Source: CBDDBH01 sp965225625 (lineage in GTDB: Bacteria; Pseudomonadota; Gammaproteobacteria; JADZEE01). From it: 64,000 nt of DNA. The notes beneath the pieces are model-generated. The model was not told the origin of the DNA. It did not search any database and was given only the letters and a program-made list of their open reading frames with translations. A program made the position numbers and the translations under genes. The DNA is taken from NCBI GenBank assembly GCA_965225625.1, contig CBDDBH010000025.1, forward strand, positions 116,119 to 180,118, in the 5' to 3' direction. Shown here piece after piece: positions 15,960 through 24,783 of the stretch (position 1 is its first letter; every line of letters begins with the position of its first letter).

Positions 15960-17348
15960 TTATAGTTCCGCGAACTGCTCGTCCGTCGGCTCGGCGCAGC
16001 AATACCACGGCTCACTCAGCTCCGCCGACGGCGCGCAGTCCGCCATCGACACGGGCGGCGCCGGCCGATCCAGGTATGCATGCGCAAGTGTCCAGACCTC
16101 CCTGAATAACTGTTCGCGCGGCTTGCCTGCGGCTTGCTGGACGATTCGCTGGATCTCGGCCTGCATTTCGTCCACCTTGGGGTCGGCACTCGACCACCGA
16201 TATACGAGCGCCGCCTGGTCGAGCGGGCCGACGTGATCGCAGATCTCCTGCAATTCCAGCAGCCGCGAGCCGGGCGGGATCAAAAGGCGTATGGCAAGCT
16301 GCACGGGCGCGACGGCGCCCACCAGTTCGAGTTCGGTCAACGCCACCAGCAGATCTCGGTAGCCGGCCAGTGTCGTCCACGGCGTAAACGCGACAAACGT
16401 CGGCGACAGCTTCAGCCCCAGCTCATCGAAATTGCGGACCACGTGGTAGAAATCCTCGCGCGTGTGGCCTTTGTCCAGGAGGGTAAGGATCCGATCATCA
16501 ACCGACTCGACGGCGGTGGTGACGAAAAGACACCCTGTGCGTTTTAATATCGGCAGCAGCCTGGCGTGCGCGAGTAGGTGCTCGACCTTGATGGTCACGT
16601 CATAGGTCAGCTCCGGAAATTGTTCGTGCAGCGCCTCGACGATCCGCACGCCATGGGTTGGCCCATTGAAGAAGTCGGGGTCACCGAAGGTAATATGGCG
16701 TGCGCCCGCTAGCACTTGTTGGCGCAGGTCAGCCAGCACGATCGCGCGCGGCACGGCACGAAACCGCCCGTTATACACTGGGACTACCGGACAGTGGCGG
16801 CAGCGGTGCTTGCAGCCCCGACTTGCCTCGACGTAGCCGGTAACGCGAGCCTCGCCGTCGGGCATTCGCAGAAACGCATAACGGTCGAGCGCTGGGAGGT
16901 CGCTGCGATCCGGTACCAGAAACCGCTGCCCGACTACGGAGATCCGCGGTTCCGGTTGCTCGCCGGTCTCACAAGACACCCCGGATTCGAGCCGATCGGC
17001 GAGTGCCTTGAGTCCCGACTCGAATTCACCGCCCAGTACCGTTCCGACACCGAGTTCGCGAAGGTACGCTTCATTCATCGGCGCATAAAGACCATAGGCG
17101 GCGATATGCGTTCGGGGGTTGAGGAGCTTTACACGGGGGATCAGCCGGGCGGCCAGCCGGGTCGCCGTATGCATCGGTACATAGAAAGCCGCTAAGTCGG
17201 CTTTGCCAACAACGTCTTCGTCCCAGCTCTCGACAGCCAGATCCAAGGTCCGTACTGAATCGCCGCGCTCCCGCAACCAAGCCACAGGCTCCGCCAGACC
17301 AAAGGGTTGGTGGCCGAGTTCATAGGTGGAAATGAGGACGACGTTCAT
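15960..17348 (-). CDS. B12-binding-type radical SAM protein with CCAEP tail
   Basis: 462 residues. The N-terminus MNVVLISTYELGHQPFGLAEP and AAYGLYAPMNEAYL look like a cobalamin-binding-type Rossmann region. The radical SAM cluster motif is CKHRCRHC in VEASRGCKHRCRHCPVVP, followed by ARHITFGDPDFFNGP. The last residues, ELSEPWYCCAEPTDEQ, match the conserved tail of the family I know as CUAEP/CCAEP-tail radical SAM (seleno)proteins. In some members the second residue is selenocysteine; here it is encoded by an ordinary Cys codon. The reaction is unknown. Context is a HesB-like carrier, an ATP-grasp ligase and moaA. ATG 17348 is the natural start. Confidence 0.85.
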   Translation of the reverse strand: MNVVLISTYELGHQPFGLAEPVAWLRERGDSVRTLDLAVESWDEDVVGKADLAAFYVPMHTATRLAARLIPRVKLLNPRTHIAAYGLYAPMNEAYLRELGVGTVLGGEFESGLKALADRLESGVSCETGEQPEPRISVVGQRFLVPDRSDLPALDRYAFLRMPDGEARVTGYVEASRGCKHRCRHCPVVPVYNGRFRAVPRAIVLADLRQQVLAGARHITFGDPDFFNGPTHGVRIVEALHEQFPELTYDVTIKVEHLLAHARLLPILKRTGCLFVTTAVESVDDRILTLLDKGHTREDFYHVVRNFDELGLKLSPTFVAFTPWTTLAGYRDLLVALTELELVGAVAPVQLAIRLLIPPGSRLLELQEICDHVGPLDQAALVYRWSSADPKVDEMQAEIQRIVQQAAGKPREQLFREVWTLAHAYLDRPAPPVSMADCAPSAELSEPWYCCAEPTDEQFAEL

Positions 17349-17717
17349 CCCAACTCAACCTGTCAAATATGGAGCGGCGAATTTTTTTCCGTGGCGGTGC
17401 GCACAGATGTCATCATTGGCAAAGCACTCGTCACCAAGCTTAAGCACGGCTATGGTCTTGCCGCCCACCTCGACGCATTTGGCCCAACGTCGAAATCGGA
17501 AACTTTAGCTACAGAGACAAAATTTGACATGGTCACTCCAATGCCGAATGCCCACGGGCAACCGATCTCAAGATTTGCACCGATCACAAGCGCTCGGGCT
17601 TTGGTTACAAGCATAGATTCTGCAAATCCGAATGACAACCGGCGTGATCTCTGACGCTGTCCAGAGGCCGGGATCGTTGAAGGGCGCAAAAACTCTATCT
17701 GTGTTGTGTTCATCCAC
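17349..17717. other. intergenic, no gene recognised
   Basis: Upstream flank of the radical SAM gene; any promoter for it should lie here. ORFs in this stretch lack known motifs and overlap the radical SAM start on the opposite strand. Confidence 0.4.
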
Positions 17718-18048
17718 CGAGTCGTGTGAAAAACTGCTGCTAGAACAATAACAAGCAGGAGTAGACCGTGTTGCAATGGTTTGTCGCCGCGTGTTCAGCG
17801 TGTTTTCAATCGAGGACACAACTTATTGCCGAGAATCTGTGCCTTCGACAGCAGTTGGTTGTTCTCAAACGTCGCCAAAAGCGACCGTTGCTGAACGATT
17901 CGGATCGGCGCTTTTGGATCCTAGCGAGTCGATGGTTGGTGCGTTGGCGCGCTACGTTAATCGTTGTGCAACCAGAGACAGTATTGAGTTGGCATCGCAA
18001 AGGTTGGAAAGCGTTTTGGCGCTGGCGTTCGAGGCGGGTTGGGGGAGG
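17718..18048 (+). pseudogene. 5' fragment of an IS481/IS3-like transposase gene
   Basis: About 95 codons from 17768 read LQWFVAACSACFQSRTQL, then ENLCLRQQLVVLKRR, DSDRRFWILASRWLVRW and VLSWHRKGWKAFWRWRSRR, the helical N-terminus of an integrase-core transposase related to the intact one at 22683-23705. The frame runs into a different repeat (18049-18414) at CTGTGTGTGG and stops soon after. The 5' non-coding end, from CGAGTCGTGTGAAAAACTGC, is shared with the fragment at 23853. Confidence 0.75.
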
Positions 18049-18414
18049 CTGTGTGTGGCGAATTGCTATTTTGCGCTAGCCAGCCTTTTCCATGGAAGGG
18101 TTTTGCAACCGGTTGCATCAAAAACGACTCCTCACACTCCTCAAATCTAGAGTTCCCTGCTTTTCCCCTGTTAATTCCCCGTTATTTTTAGCACTGACTT
18201 CAGGGAACATCCCTAAGATTCAGGACTTTAGTGCGCTTGTAACTCGCAATTCGAGCGCAAAAACCTACAGAGAATCTTACATTCGTTTCCGACACCTGCG
18301 AAATTCTCCCAATCCCATTTTGGCAGTACGTTTTGGCCGATAGTTTCGTGTGTTACGCGGCAACGTGCGAACGCGCCGGAGCTATCTACGTTTCAACTTA
18401 TTGCTGTGCAACAC
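18049..18414. repeat. repeat element E, copy 1
   Basis: The first roughly 98 nt closely match 25745-25843 (CTGTGTGTGGCGAATT at the start, then a palindrome TGCAACCGGTTGCA). The last roughly 70 nt, ending TGCAACAC, resemble 25859-25927. The middle differs in length, so one copy has an internal deletion or insertion. Here the element truncates a transposase gene; copy 2 truncates a Rieske oxygenase gene. The middle of this copy also carries GTTCCCTG/CAGGGAAC inverted arms near 18152 and 18201. No protein is apparent. Confidence 0.6.
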
Positions 18415-18438
18415 CTAGTAAAGTGACCGTACTGCAAT

Positions 18439-19476
18439 CTATTGAAATGGCAGGGCGGCGTGCAGCCCGCCATCGTTCCAAATGCCATTAAGCCCTCTAT
18501 CAAGCCCGATTGGCGTGAAGTGCCGCTCCCACACATCGGCGTAGTTACCCACGAGTTTGATGATGTTGTACGCCCAGTCATTGTTTAATCCCAATGCGGC
18601 GCCGAAGTCTCCGTGCACGCCCAGTAGACGCTGCACCTCGGCGCTTTTCGAGCTTGCGCGCATCTCGTGCACATTCGCCTGACTGATACCGAGTTCTTCG
18701 GCAGCAATTTGCACGTTGAAGGACCATAGGGCTATATCGCGCCAGCGCGGATCGTCTTGTCGTATCATCGGGCCAAGCGGCTCCCTCGTTATCACCTCGG
18801 ACAAGATCGCATGCAGGTCACGGTCCGGCCAGTTATGTATGCGACCGGCAATTGACATTTGACCCGTGCTGAACGCATCACAGCGATCTGCCCGATAGGC
18901 TTGCAGTCCTTTGTCTTCGTCGGCAAAAGTAATGGCGACATAACGCAGGCCGTGGTAGTTAAAATAGTCGGCAATGTTGCGCTCATTGGTCGTACCCTGG
19001 CCCACGCATATCGTTGCGCCATCAAGATCTACCACCGACTCGACGCCTGCGCTTTTCTTAACCACGAAACTCTGACCGACGTACAAATACACGCCGGCAA
19101 AATCCAACCCCAGCGTGGCGTCGCGCGAGAACGACCACGTCGCGCTGCCGGGATAGATATCGATGCCGCCGGACTGTAGTAATGTGAACACTGTGTGCGG
19201 GGTGATCGGTATGTATTCGATGCGGATGTTGCCAAAGAGCGCCGCCGAAATCGTCTTGCAGTGGTCGATGTCAAAGCCGATACGCTCGCCGCGCCCATTA
19301 ACCGTGCTGAATCCCGGGGCACCCTCCTGAACGCCGCAACGCAGATACCCACGGTCAAGAATGCCCTGCAGCGTGTCGGCTGCCTGGCAGGCGGCGGCTA
19401 CCTGTACCCACACGATGACCACCGCCGGCAAGAGCCGCTGCGCGCGGTGGCTAAGTTTCAACAGTTGGACGGTCAT
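18439..19476 (-). CDS. periplasmic amino-acid ABC transporter binding protein (AapJ-like)
   Basis: Substrate-binding protein of family 3 solute-binding proteins. It has a hydrophobic signal peptide up to CQAADTL, then LDRGYLRCGVQEGAPGFSTV and GFDIDHCKTISAALFGN, typical of general L-amino-acid (AapJ/YhdW) receptors. The end region WAYNIIKLVGNYADVWERH and GLDRGLNGIW are also characteristic. The start is taken at ATG 19476 (MTVQLLKLSH), 26 nt inside the 3' end of the upstream PhyH gene, so the two are translationally linked. No permease or ATPase genes follow in this window; a repeat element lies directly downstream. Confidence 0.88.
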   Translation of the reverse strand: MTVQLLKLSHRAQRLLPAVVIVWVQVAAACQAADTLQGILDRGYLRCGVQEGAPGFSTVNGRGERIGFDIDHCKTISAALFGNIRIEYIPITPHTVFTLLQSGGIDIYPGSATWSFSRDATLGLDFAGVYLYVGQSFVVKKSAGVESVVDLDGATICVGQGTTNERNIADYFNYHGLRYVAITFADEDKGLQAYRADRCDAFSTGQMSIAGRIHNWPDRDLHAILSEVITREPLGPMIRQDDPRWRDIALWSFNVQIAAEELGISQANVHEMRASSKSAEVQRLLGVHGDFGAALGLNNDWAYNIIKLVGNYADVWERHFTPIGLDRGLNGIWNDGGLHAALPFQ

Positions 19477-20362
19477 TTCGCGGCCACAGCAACGGACAAA
19501 TCGCCGGATCTGCATAATCCGGAACGCCGTTTTGCCGCCGGCAAATCACTTCCAGATCGTGCTGTTTAATGCTGCCGTCCGGCATGCGATAGACGTGCTT
19601 GCGCCACCGGTTGCTTGCCCCCTGAAGGTGCACGGCCAGTGCAATTCTCGGTAAGACGCTGCGATTGGGGCCGCTGCCGTGGATCGTTTTACAGTGATGG
19701 AAGCTCACCTGACCCCGCTTCATTTCGATGGGAACCGGGACGATGGCATGCTCATTCGCGTCGAAAAACTGTTCCAGTCCGTCGAGGCTCTGCGTGCGAA
19801 AGTTGAGGGTGTCGAAACCGATATCGTCGGTATTATCCGACCAGCGGTGGCTTCCATCGATTACCGTCATGGTACCGTCTGTCGCGCTGCAATCGCGTAG
19901 CGGGATCCAGGCCGTGAGCATGTCTGCCGATGTACAACACTGCCAATATTGCCGGTCGGTATGCCAGCCGACGTTACCCTGCACCTCAGGGCTGTCCGGC
20001 GGCTTGTAGAGCAGCTGATCTACCCACAGGCGCACCGGCTCTCCCACAAGCGCCGCGGCGGTAGCACCGATCAGCGGGTAGCGGACGAGTGCCGCGAATT
20101 CGTCACGTTGAATTGAAGCGAAATCATTCTTACGCAGTATGTCGGAGCCATCGCGGCGCTCCCAGCCGGGTGCAGCACCGTCGGGTGGTGCTCGATCGCG
20201 CTCGCCCGCATAGAATGACTCAATCGCGTTCAGCGCGGCATCGAGCACGTCGTCTGCGAGTATCTTGGGGGTAATGTAGTAGCCGTGCTGACGATAAAAT
20301 CGGACGCCTTCCTCTCCAGGCAAAGTGGCTGCTTGTTCGGTGATCCGGTCGGTTTGTTTCAT
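19451..20362 (-). CDS. phytanoyl-CoA dioxygenase (PhyH) family protein 1
   Basis: Fe(II)/2-oxoglutarate oxygenase, 303 residues. It reads YRQHGYYITPKILADD at the start; the iron ligands are the His and Asp of GWHTDRQYW and a later His in FHHCKTIHGSGPN, with an Arg (LPRIALAVH) for 2-oxoglutarate. It overlaps the binding-protein gene by 26 nt and lies 112 nt after a second PhyH-family gene, with a divergent AraC regulator beyond. This looks like a small inducible oxidation cluster for an imported amino-acid-like compound. The substrate is not predictable. Confidence 0.88.
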   Translation of the reverse strand: MKQTDRITEQAATLPGEEGVRFYRQHGYYITPKILADDVLDAALNAIESFYAGERDRAPPDGAAPGWERRDGSDILRKNDFASIQRDEFAALVRYPLIGATAAALVGEPVRLWVDQLLYKPPDSPEVQGNVGWHTDRQYWQCCTSADMLTAWIPLRDCSATDGTMTVIDGSHRWSDNTDDIGFDTLNFRTQSLDGLEQFFDANEHAIVPVPIEMKRGQVSFHHCKTIHGSGPNRSVLPRIALAVHLQGASNRWRKHVYRMPDGSIKQHDLEVICRRQNGVPDYADPAICPLLWPRNDRPTVET

Positions 20363-20474
20363 TTCTTCAGTACCTCGCTAAGGCGGCGTCAGTAATTGAC
20401 TTTGCGCTGCGTCAATGGGCCAATAAGGCGCGGTGCAATCCCAAAGTCGTGAACACGTCATCCGATGGCGGCCG

Positions 20475-21371
20475 CTACTTCCGTGCCAGGGAGCGGCGCA
20501 TATGATGATTCCAACCGCTGAGCACCAGCCGCTCATTGATGTGTTCAATGTCTTCGTTCTCGAGCACGTAATCGCCGCCACTGTGCATCTGCACGAGTAC
20601 GGTCTTGCGGCATTGCTCCGATTTATTCGGCAGCGAACCATGCAGGGTGAAATAGCTGAAGAACAGTACATCACCGCGTTTAGCGTTGACGGGGGTTGCG
20701 CCCGACAGTGGATAGGGCCGGAGTGACTCCGCTGCATCCAGCCCCGAGGAGTTTTCCAGACGGCCCAGCTTGTGCGAACCCGGATAAACGCACAGCCCTC
20801 CGGAGCTTTGATCAGCATCTGTCAGGAAAATGACGGCGGCGATCATGCTGTCGTTACGCGTCGGGAAATACCACCAATCCTGATGTATGGGGAACGGCGC
20901 ACCCTCCCGCGGCGGTTTTTGAAATAATTTCGTGTGATGCAAAACGATGTCTGTCCCGAGTATTTGCTGCGTTACGTGTAGAAAGGTCTCGTGCTGAAGC
21001 GCCCGCAACCAACGAGATGAATATCGATGGACGCTGTGTGTATGGATGGCCGTCGATGTGCCACCATCGAGTGCGTCCATGTTTTCACCGGACCAACGGG
21101 CATTGATCTCCTCTGCGCTGCGCTCGAGTTGCGCAACGATGCGATCGAAATCTTCTTCCAGCTCACGCAGCACTGCATTCTCGTAGACAGCCCTTGCCAG
21201 ATAAAAGCCCTGCTCGGCAAATACCTCGCCGATAAATTGCGCTGGTTCCGCCACTCTGATCACACGAAGTCGTCCCAAGTATTTGCTGAAGTACGCCGCT
21301 ATTGTGTCAGCGAGATGCAGTATTGACCATCTCTGGACCGGCCAAAACTTGACTAATTCGGCCAAACTCAT
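20475..21371 (-). CDS. phytanoyl-CoA dioxygenase (PhyH) family protein 2
   Basis: Second Fe(II)/2-oxoglutarate oxygenase of the locus. The core begins FIGEVFAEQGFYLARAV; ligands are HQD in PFPIHQDWWYF and a His in YFTLHGSLPN, with the Arg of CRKTVLVQM. The start is uncertain. ATG 21371 gives an unusual N-terminus overlapping a direct repeat that looks like a regulator site. GTG 21263 (VIRVAEPAQF) with GGGAC upstream would leave that repeat in the untranslated leader and is more like family length. It is divergent from the AraC-type gene. Confidence 0.85.
   Translation of the reverse strand: MSLAELVKFWPVQRWSILHLADTIAAYFSKYLGRLRVIRVAEPAQFIGEVFAEQGFYLARAVYENAVLRELEEDFDRIVAQLERSAEEINARWSGENMDALDGGTSTAIHTHSVHRYSSRWLRALQHETFLHVTQQILGTDIVLHHTKLFQKPPREGAPFPIHQDWWYFPTRNDSMIAAVIFLTDADQSSGGLCVYPGSHKLGRLENSSGLDAAESLRPYPLSGATPVNAKRGDVLFFSYFTLHGSLPNKSEQCRKTVLVQMHSGGDYVLENEDIEHINERLVLSGWNHHMRRSLARK
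21339..21368. promoter_or_regulatory. direct repeat, candidate AraC-type operator
   Basis: CGGCCAAAACT at 21339 and CGGCCAAACT at 21359 are in direct orientation with starts exactly 20 nt apart, two helical turns. This is the usual geometry for AraC-family half-sites. They lie in the divergent region between the PhyH genes and the AraC-type regulator gene. Confidence 0.45.
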
Positions 21372-21383
21372 AAATTGGCGACT

Positions 21384-22307
21384 ATGAGCGCGGTCCCCAC
21401 GTATCGCGTCACGTTCAGTCAAACCCGCTACGTGACGTTTGAAAAGGTCACTAGAAACCGAATTCATCGGCACTCGTTCTTCGAGCCCTGTATTGTCATA
21501 TCCGGCACCGGCGAGTTTGAGCACGCGGGCAAGGTCATCCGGCTGCGCGAGGCCGATCTGTTTGTTGCGGATCCCGGCGTCTATCACGAGATACGCTCGC
21601 TGAAAACGCGAAATCTCAGGCTATACTTTCTGGCGTTCAATCTAACGCGGGGACCGGCGGCATCACCGAATGGCGAACAGGCGGGAATCGGCCAGCACGC
21701 GCTGACGGACTTTGTTCTGGGTCACGGTGTCCATCTGCCGGGCCAATCCCATCTCATACCGCTGTTTGAACACGCAATGAAACTCGCGCGACACGACGTC
21801 AACCATCAGCTCAGTCCGTTCTATTGCCAGACTTCTCAATTGTTGCTGAGCCAAATTATTGCCAACCTTACTGATTCGAGCCGGGCCTCCGCTGAGAAAC
21901 ACCGCGAGCAGCTTCACAAAAGGAACATCGTAGAGATTATCGAGGAGCGCCTTCATGAGCCGCTGCGGATCGCTCAACTGGCCACAGACTGCGGAATGTC
22001 GGAGCGCACCCTTCGGCGCAGATGGAAGCGCTTGAGTCAGCGGACCCTGACGGATGAAATATCCCATCGCCGGATCGAACGTGCCAGTCATCTCCTCCTG
22101 TTGCAGGATTTATCCGTTGCGGATGTCGGCGATCAGGTTGGTATCGCAAATCCGGCCCAGTTCTCACGGCTCTTCAAGGGCATAAAGAAAATAACGCCAA
22201 AATCGTACCGCGAGAAATATCTCGGCAAGCTGCCCGGGCTTTCGTCAGGGCAAACACAATTCAGAACAGAATTCCTCGATGGAGAAGTAAAAGAGTACGC
22301 CAGTTGA
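21384..22307 (+). CDS. AraC family transcriptional regulator
   Basis: About 307 residues. The N-terminal cupin-like sensing domain contains RHSFFEPCIVISGTGEFEHAG and ADLFVADPGVYHEI. The C-terminal double helix-turn-helix contains LRIAQLATDCGMSERTLRRR and VADVGDQVGIANPAQFSRLF followed by KITPKSYREKYLGK. It is divergently transcribed from the two PhyH oxygenase genes and the binding protein, so it is probably their activator and senses the same compound. The start at ATG 21384 is preferred to a TTG 9 nt upstream. Confidence 0.9.
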   Translation: MSAVPTYRVTFSQTRYVTFEKVTRNRIHRHSFFEPCIVISGTGEFEHAGKVIRLREADLFVADPGVYHEIRSLKTRNLRLYFLAFNLTRGPAASPNGEQAGIGQHALTDFVLGHGVHLPGQSHLIPLFEHAMKLARHDVNHQLSPFYCQTSQLLLSQIIANLTDSSRASAEKHREQLHKRNIVEIIEERLHEPLRIAQLATDCGMSERTLRRRWKRLSQRTLTDEISHRRIERASHLLLLQDLSVADVGDQVGIANPAQFSRLFKGIKKITPKSYREKYLGKLPGLSSGQTQFRTEFLDGEVKEYAS

Positions 22308-22611
22308 CACTCTCGCGTTCTCACAGTTGAATTGTCGCGGAAAACGAACGACGGGTATCGAGAAGAGCCGACGGTCGCAGATAATCGCTGCAAAAGACCG
22401 CAATGGATCGAGGCTGTGTGAAAACAGCCTGGGTCGAAAGCGTACTCGCGCAGATTGCGAAATGGCCATAGTTATCCACATTTTCTCTGCTCTATTTTCT
22501 CGCTGAACTAGTCTAATCATTCCGCGAAGTTAGCGACTCCAAAACGTACTACGAGTTCGAAATCAACTCTCTCCGCCACGCAGTCTGGTCTCTGAGGATC
22601 GGTTCTCCGGT
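22308..22611. other. intergenic, no gene recognised
   Basis: 3' flank of the AraC gene up to the IS left end. A short inverted repeat GGCTGTGTGAAAACAGCC at 22413-22430 resembles the GTCGTGTGAAAAACTGC seen at the left ends of the IS fragments at 17718 and 23853. Nothing else was recognised. Confidence 0.4.
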
Positions 22612-23736
22612 TGTCCTTCCTCAAAATTGGTCTGCGTTGATTTTGTTGCACTTTTTCTTCCAGCCCAGTTAGCCTGGCAGCCATGTTGAAATGGTTGGGA
22701 ATACTCCTCGGAACTCTCAGAAGCGCGCTTAGCAGCCGCCGTGAGCTGGCACTTGAGAACTTAGCGCTGCGTCAGCAGCTAGCCGCGGTCAAACACCGTC
22801 ATCCAAAGCCGCGACTAACGGACACCGATCGCCTGTTCTGGGTTTTGTTGTCGCGGGTGTGGAAGTACTGGCGGAACTCACTGCACCTGGTCCAACCGGG
22901 CACCGTTGTGCGCTGGCATCGCCAAGGATTTCGCTACTATTGGCGTTGGAAGAGTCGGGGCCGGGGTCGCCCAAAGATTGAACCCGAACTGAAGGTTCTC
23001 ATTCGGCAAATGTGTCGTGCCAATCCCCTGTGGGGTGCACCCCGGATCCATGGCGAGCTTTTGAAGCTAGGCATTGATGTCGCGGAGGTAACGGTGTCCA
23101 GGTACATGCTTCGTCGTCATGGGCCACCGTCTCAAAGCTGGCGAAGTTTCCTGGACAATCATTCCCGAGAGCTGATCTCGATGGATTTCTTCACCGTGCC
23201 TTCAGCAACGTTTCGAGTGCTATTCGTGTTGGTGATACTAAGCCATGAACGTCGGCGGATAATCCATTTCAATGTGACCGCGCATCCGACGGCGGTGTGG
23301 ACAGCGCGACAACTGTTGGAGGCCGTCGGTGAGGGCGAAACGCCTGGGTACGTGCTCCGAGATCGTGACCGAAGTTACGGCAGACGATTCTCTCGGCAAG
23401 CCTCAGCGTTGGGTATAGAAGAAGTACTGACAGCACCCCGGTCGCCATGGCAGAACGCGTACGCGGAGCGGGTGATCGGATCTATCAGGCGAGAGGTCCT
23501 CGATCACGTCATCGTTCTTGGGGAACGGCATCTGAGACGGATGATGAAGCGATACGTTAGCTACTACAACGGCACGCGGACCCATCTATCACTGGAGAAG
23601 GATGCGCCGGAGAGGAGATCAGTGCAGCCACCGTGTGCGGGGAGGGTGGTCGAGTTACCTCGAGTGGGCGGACTGCATCATGAATACATTCGGCTGGCAG
23701 CCTAGGTCTGCTTGCGGATGAATATTGAGGAACACA
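22612..23736 (+). mobile_element. IS481/IS3-like insertion sequence
   Basis: About 1125 bp with imperfect terminal inverted repeats: left TGTCCTTCCTCAAAATTGG at 22612, right complement TGTGTTCCTCAATATTC at 23736. One full-length transposase gene is inside. I could not find a clear target duplication. The same right end survives as a remnant at 13570-13590 that cuts moaA. Confidence 0.65.
22683..23705 (+). CDS. integrase-core (DDE) transposase
   Basis: 340 residues. The N-terminal helical part is rich in LALENLALRQQLAAVKHR, followed by a helix-turn-helix-like NPLWGAPRIHGELLKLGIDV. The rve core has ELISMDFFTVPSATFRVLFV (first Asp), a degraded middle around LRDRDRSYGRRFSRQ (second Asp), and SPWQNAYAERVIGSIRREVL with the catalytic Glu. 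The tail is TRTHLSLEKDAPERRSVQPP. It is of full length and apparently intact. The group is commonly labelled only as transposase; I place it near IS481/IS3 by its rve_3-type core. Confidence 0.85.
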   Translation: MLKWLGILLGTLRSALSSRRELALENLALRQQLAAVKHRHPKPRLTDTDRLFWVLLSRVWKYWRNSLHLVQPGTVVRWHRQGFRYYWRWKSRGRGRPKIEPELKVLIRQMCRANPLWGAPRIHGELLKLGIDVAEVTVSRYMLRRHGPPSQSWRSFLDNHSRELISMDFFTVPSATFRVLFVLVILSHERRRIIHFNVTAHPTAVWTARQLLEAVGEGETPGYVLRDRDRSYGRRFSRQASALGIEEVLTAPRSPWQNAYAERVIGSIRREVLDHVIVLGERHLRRMMKRYVSYYNGTRTHLSLEKDAPERRSVQPPCAGRVVELPRVGGLHHEYIRLAA

Positions 23737-23799
23737 GGTCATCTTATATTAGAGTTCCCTGCTAATTCCTCTAATTCATGGTGCCGACTTTGGTGAATG

Positions 23800-23834
23800 C
23801 AGCTGAAACTGGGATGAACAGAGGGTTTCAGCTG
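23800..23834. repeat. perfect 10-bp inverted repeat
   Basis: CAGCTGAAAC and GTTTCAGCTG are separated by 15 nt between two IS-derived segments. There is no T-run after it, so I do not call it a terminator. Confidence 0.5.
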
Positions 23835-23852
23835 TAATAGTTCCTATACCAT

Positions 23853-24021
23853 CGAGTCGTGTGAAAAACTGCTGCCAGAATAATAACAAGCAGGAGTAGC
23901 CGCGTTGCAATGGTTTGTCGCCGCGTGTTCAGCGTGTTTTAAATCGGGGACACAACTTACTGCTGAAATCATGTGTCTTCGCCAGCAGTTAGTTGTTCTC
24001 AAACGTCGCCAGCCGCGACCT
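23853..24021 (+). pseudogene. 5' fragment of an IS481/IS3-like element
   Basis: Near-identical to 17718-17885. It includes the non-coding lead CGAGTCGTGTGAAAAACTGC and the codons for QWFVAACSACF and CLRQQLVVLKRRQ. Similarity stops after GCGACC. The rest of the element is missing and the sequence passes into a degraded MarR gene. Confidence 0.7.
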
Positions 24022-24525
24022 ACATCACGTCTATCGGATGGCTGCCTAAGTCCAGACGACGTTTTTTCCCCCTTCGGCAAGCGACTAAAGGTAACCTAAC
24101 CTGACATATCAAGACTGCTCCAATCTGGCCAGATTCAACTCCCAACTTGCCAAGCGTCTTCAGCAGGTTATTCAATTCCGGCAGCTTGATACCACGAACA
24201 AACTCTCTTTCCCAGGCCAGCGCATTCTCTTCAATCTGCTCAAACGTGCGTCTGCCCTTTGCATTGATCTTCAGTTTGATGAGTCGATTATCCTGTTTGC
24301 TCTTGGTACGAGAAATCAGGCTTTTTTCAATCAAACGATCAAGCGCGCGGGTAATCGTTGCTTTATCGATGCCAGTTTTTTATGAATATCTCGGGATGAG
24401 ACGTCATCCTGTTCGGACAAGATAACCAAGATGCTGAACTCGGGTTCGGAAATACCCAGATTTTCGTGCGTGGAGGCCAGAAGCCGTAGCGATCGCTCAT
24501 TAATTGCCTTGAAGCGGCAAGGCAA
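24020..24525 (-). pseudogene. MarR family regulator, frameshifted
   Basis: Winged-helix regulator in two frames. The first reads PCRFKAINERSLRLLASTH and SEPEFSILVILSEQDDVSSR up to DIHKK. Past a run of six A the other frame continues TGIDKATITRALDRLIEKSL, SRTKSKQDNRLIKLKINAKG and FEQIEENALAWEREF. One extra A would restore the frame, so this is either a one-base deletion or a homopolymer sequencing error. No good ATG exists at the N-terminus and the C-terminus runs into an IS fragment, which favours a genuine pseudogene. It probably once controlled the neighbouring Rieske oxygenase gene. Confidence 0.7.
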
Positions 24526-24783
24526 AAAATTCTGGAAAACCAGTCTAGATTCTTGAGATCTCTTTGTTTGCGGTCCCGGCCAAAGTCAACTCTCCCAAAA
24601 CACGAAGAAGTACCACCCGAATGCGAGGTGGCTAACCTAATATAGTAAGACAACTGCTGGATCCGCACCAGCCCGCACGTAGTCGCAGCGACACCGCGAA
24701 CGCTTGCATTGACGATTTATTCGTTTATTATAAAACGTTTTATATAAAAAGATAAATTGAAAACTCGTTGAGGAAGGCACGAC

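Noticed and set aside
15960..16020. Selenocysteine in the radical SAM tail
   Set aside because: The tail is encoded by two ordinary Cys codons (CC), so no in-frame TGA or SECIS element is needed.
17307..17654. 115-codon plus-strand ORF
   Set aside because: It starts inside the radical SAM gene on the other strand and shows no recognisable family.
23800..23834. Rho-independent terminator
   Set aside because: A good stem but no U-tract and no gene ending into it.
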